Source: Clostridium sp. KNHs205 (GTDB lineage Bacteria; Bacillota; Clostridia; Lachnospirales; Lachnospiraceae). From it: a DNA stretch of 64,000 nucleotides. The stretch spans positions 248,001 to 312,000 of the forward strand of contig NZ_JNLE01000005.1 of the NCBI RefSeq assembly GCF_000702945.1. Direction: 5' to 3'. The position numbers and the translations under genes are program-made. Shown one piece after another: positions 62,310-64,000 of the stretch (position 1 is the first letter of the stretch; each line of letters begins with the position of its first letter). A model generated the notes under the pieces. That model ran no database searches. It was not told the origin of the DNA and saw only the letters and a program-made list of their open reading frames with translations.

Positions 62310-62888
62310 CTAACTCCTTATATACTCATAATAGATCATGTCGTGATCTATACCTGCGTCAGACTGGGAACTAATCATACCATTAAATATATCCTTCCAG
62401 GTTACTGTATCATCATTTACAAGAACGTAATAGATGTACCTGGAATATAGGGCAGAGGTACTTTCTGGTACCCCTTCATATTTCATCAGGAATTTATATT
62501 CTTTTGATAGCTTCTGCCCATCTTCCACTCCTTCAATCGTGTATTTATTATCGTCATAACTTAGATCTTTAATAAAAAGCATAGGGTAATGGTCCTTAAC
62601 CGTCTTATAATATTCCTCTGAATATTGCGATGGTTCTCCCAGTGTATAGTAATAAGCCAGGCTTACTGAGGCGTTTTCTCCCTTATCCGTTTTTTTTACA
62701 AAATCCTCCCATAACGATTGTCCGGAAGTAATATCCCCGTCTTCAAAAACAATAAATTCTCCTTTTTTCACACTATCAAGGCTATAGGTATCTGAAATCA
62801 GGTTATCAGACTCCTCTAATGTATCTTTAGAACAAGCTGCTAACATAAATGAAAGAATTAGTAATAAAGCTGTAAGAGATTTTCTCAT
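62310..62888 (-). CDS. lipoprotein of unknown function
   Basis: 192 aa from the ATG at 62888, with GGAGG upstream; an 18-residue longer frame lacks a signal feature. The signal is MRKSLTALLLILSFMLAAC with lipobox L-A-A-C, so the mature protein is a membrane-anchored lipoprotein. The outer domain has repeated acidic and Tyr-rich segments (YYTLGEPSQYSEEYYKTV). No domain recognised. It lies 85 bp after rfbC on the same strand. Confidence 0.8.
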   Translation of the reverse strand: MRKSLTALLLILSFMLAACSKDTLEESDNLISDTYSLDSVKKGEFIVFEDGDITSGQSLWEDFVKKTDKGENASVSLAYYYTLGEPSQYSEEYYKTVKDHYPMLFIKDLSYDDNKYTIEGVEDGQKLSKEYKFLMKYEGVPESTSALYSRYIYYVLVNDDTVTWKDIFNGMISSQSDAGIDHDMIYYEYIRS

Positions 62889-62973
62889 TAATCCCGCCTC
62901 CATTTCATCTCTTAAATATTTAGTTCTAAACCGGTAATCCAAAAACAGATTGCACCCTTCCTCTTATGTCCAG

Positions 62974-63546
62974 TTAAATACTTTTAGGTTTCAATACTAT
63001 TCCCTTGTTAAAGGCTGGATGGCTGTTATCTCTTTCAGAGGTGATTACCTGCATATCCCCGGTAACAGGCCATTCCACTCCTATTGCAGGATCATTCCAG
63101 GGGATACCGCTTTCGTCCTCGGGATGATAATAATCCGATAACTTGTAAGCGAACTCAGCGGTTTCTGATAGCACCAGGAAGCCATGAGCGAATCCCTCCG
63201 GTATATAGAACATGTTTTTCTTCTCTGCCGACAAGGTAACGCCAAACCATTTACCATAGGTTTGAGAACCTTCACGGATATCAACCACCACGTCAAAAAC
63301 TTCTCCATGTACTACCCTTACCAGTTTCCCCTGCTGATAGGTTTTTTGAAAATGCAGTCCCCTAAGCACACCTTTTACGGACACTGACTGGTTATCCTGA
63401 ACAAATTCCATGGTAAGACCTGCTTCTGAGAAATCTTTATAGTTATAGGTTTCCATAGAATAACCTCTTTCATCAAGAAAAACTTTGGGTTCTACAACAT
63501 AAAGACCTTCTATGTTTGAACATTTTTCGAATTTGAATTGTCCCAT
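62974..63546 (-). CDS. rfbC: dTDP-4-dehydrorhamnose 3,5-epimerase
   Basis: 190 aa, start at 63546 after AGGAGG. RmlC cupin fold with the catalytic His in LRGLHFQ near residue 64 and DVVVDIREGSQTYGKW, FYIPEGFAHGF and AEFAYKLSDYYHPEDE with Tyr near 140. It makes dTDP-L-rhamnose from dTDP-4-dehydro-6-deoxyglucose. The other rfb genes (A, B, D) are not in the window, so the set is split. It could supply rhamnose to surface polysaccharide. Confidence 0.95.
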   Translation of the reverse strand: MGQFKFEKCSNIEGLYVVEPKVFLDERGYSMETYNYKDFSEAGLTMEFVQDNQSVSVKGVLRGLHFQKTYQQGKLVRVVHGEVFDVVVDIREGSQTYGKWFGVTLSAEKKNMFYIPEGFAHGFLVLSETAEFAYKLSDYYHPEDESGIPWNDPAIGVEWPVTGDMQVITSERDNSHPAFNKGIVLKPKSI

Positions 63547-63810
63547 GTATATGCCTCCTGAATAAATACATTTTATCTAGTCGTAATGATACAAGTATAT
63601 CATAAAATAAAGTAAATAAAAAATTAATATTGTATAAAATATCCAGATACAACTTACCTCTACATAGCAAAAGAAGAATTGTATAGGTATTAGATAATTC
63701 CATTAATTGAATATCAGTAAAATTAAACCGTTATTACACCATTTTTGTATCATTGAGTATACTTCATTAAGACCGTTGGTTCTGTTAAATATCTGGATAC
63801 AACATCTTAG

Positions 63811-64000
63811 TCAGGTAAATAATGTCTGCATAATTATTTCTGCACACTCCTCGGAGGTTTGTATATGTGTTTCCACCCTGCAGCTATACTCAATATTTTC
63901 AGCCATAATTTCATATTGCTCCTGGGACTGTAATTTATGCCGGTTACCACGTTCAAGATTCCGTTTTCTGCAAATTTCCAGCGGACAGTAAACTTCGACC
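63811..64000 (-). CDS. 3' end of a nucleotide-kinase-like gene (chloramphenicol phosphotransferase-like)
   Basis: Partial: 62 codons enter from the right edge and end at the TGA 63811. The frame reads VEVYCPLEICRKRNLERGN and then EIMAENIEYSCRVETHIQ, a block I associate with C-terminal ends of AAA-type kinases such as chloramphenicol phosphotransferase or adenylylsulfate kinase-like proteins. The P-loop would lie beyond the window. The plus-strand frame over the same DNA has no SD and is rejected. Moderate confidence in the family. Confidence 0.6.
   Translation of the reverse strand, partial: VEVYCPLEICRKRNLERGNRHKLQSQEQYEIMAENIEYSCRVETHIQTSEECAEIIMQTLFT

Noticed and set aside
63707..63991. 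94-codon plus-strand frame at the right edge
   Set aside because: Antisense to the C-terminal kinase-like frame that has recognisable protein character; no SD.

Overview
The window is AT-rich chromosomal DNA from a Gram-positive anaerobe, most likely a member of the Clostridia close to Lachnospiraceae. The evidence is strong AGGAGG-type ribosome binding sites, several TTG starts, a T-box leader, a CIRCE element, the long form of PyrF, and lipoproteins and small conserved proteins typical of that family. The assignment is an inference, because there is no rRNA in the window. No tRNA, rRNA, CRISPR array, prophage or intact insertion sequence was found.

Layout. 1-3.9 kb holds a leftward ubiD-ubiA-ubiX-lipoprotein operon (prenylated aromatic or quinone chemistry). 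4-8.7 kb is an accessory stretch: a secreted papain-like protease, a frameshifted IS3-type transposase remnant, diverged repeats, a PC4-like protein and a DegV protein. 8.7-14 kb carries htpG, with a perfect CIRCE and two acidic inserts, and a GH13 debranching-like protein that has lost catalytic residues. 14-22 kb has a heterodimeric ABC exporter with its ArsR-type regulator and three matching palindromic operators, followed by an ABC-2 transporter pair. 22-27 kb has an ABC-F protein with a degenerate second ATPase site behind a structured leader, a Zn-dependent phospholipase-like protein and a CNNM/CorC-type membrane protein.

26.8-37.3 kb is the most distinctive region: a ten-gene Tad/Flp-like locus, all leftward. 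In transcription order it encodes a ParA/TadZ-like protein, a CpaB-like SAF protein, two more ParA-like proteins with degraded P-loops, a membrane-anchored TadA-like ATPase, a large TadB/TadC-like platform protein and, after a 1-kb gap, four small membrane-anchored pilin-like proteins. The gap contains a 214-bp palindrome and a 21-copy 13-bp minisatellite. No prepilin peptidase is visible.

37.7-54 kb holds pyrimidine synthesis genes in two leftward groups (pyrK-pyrD-pyrE and nudix-pyrC-pyrF). Between them lie DUF2087 regulators, a cyclophilin, an aminopeptidase P and a T-box-controlled sulfur amino acid block with two PLP enzymes. 54-60 kb has a sugar-catabolism block with two Gfo/Idh/MocA oxidoreductases, two sugar isomerase-like proteins and a divergent AraC regulator. 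The right end has a glycosyltransferase with TPR-like repeats, a lipoprotein, rfbC and the 3' end of a nucleotide-kinase-like gene.

Starts were reassigned wherever a clear Shine-Dalgarno sequence or family alignment favoured an internal start, so several coordinates are shorter than the longest open frame.
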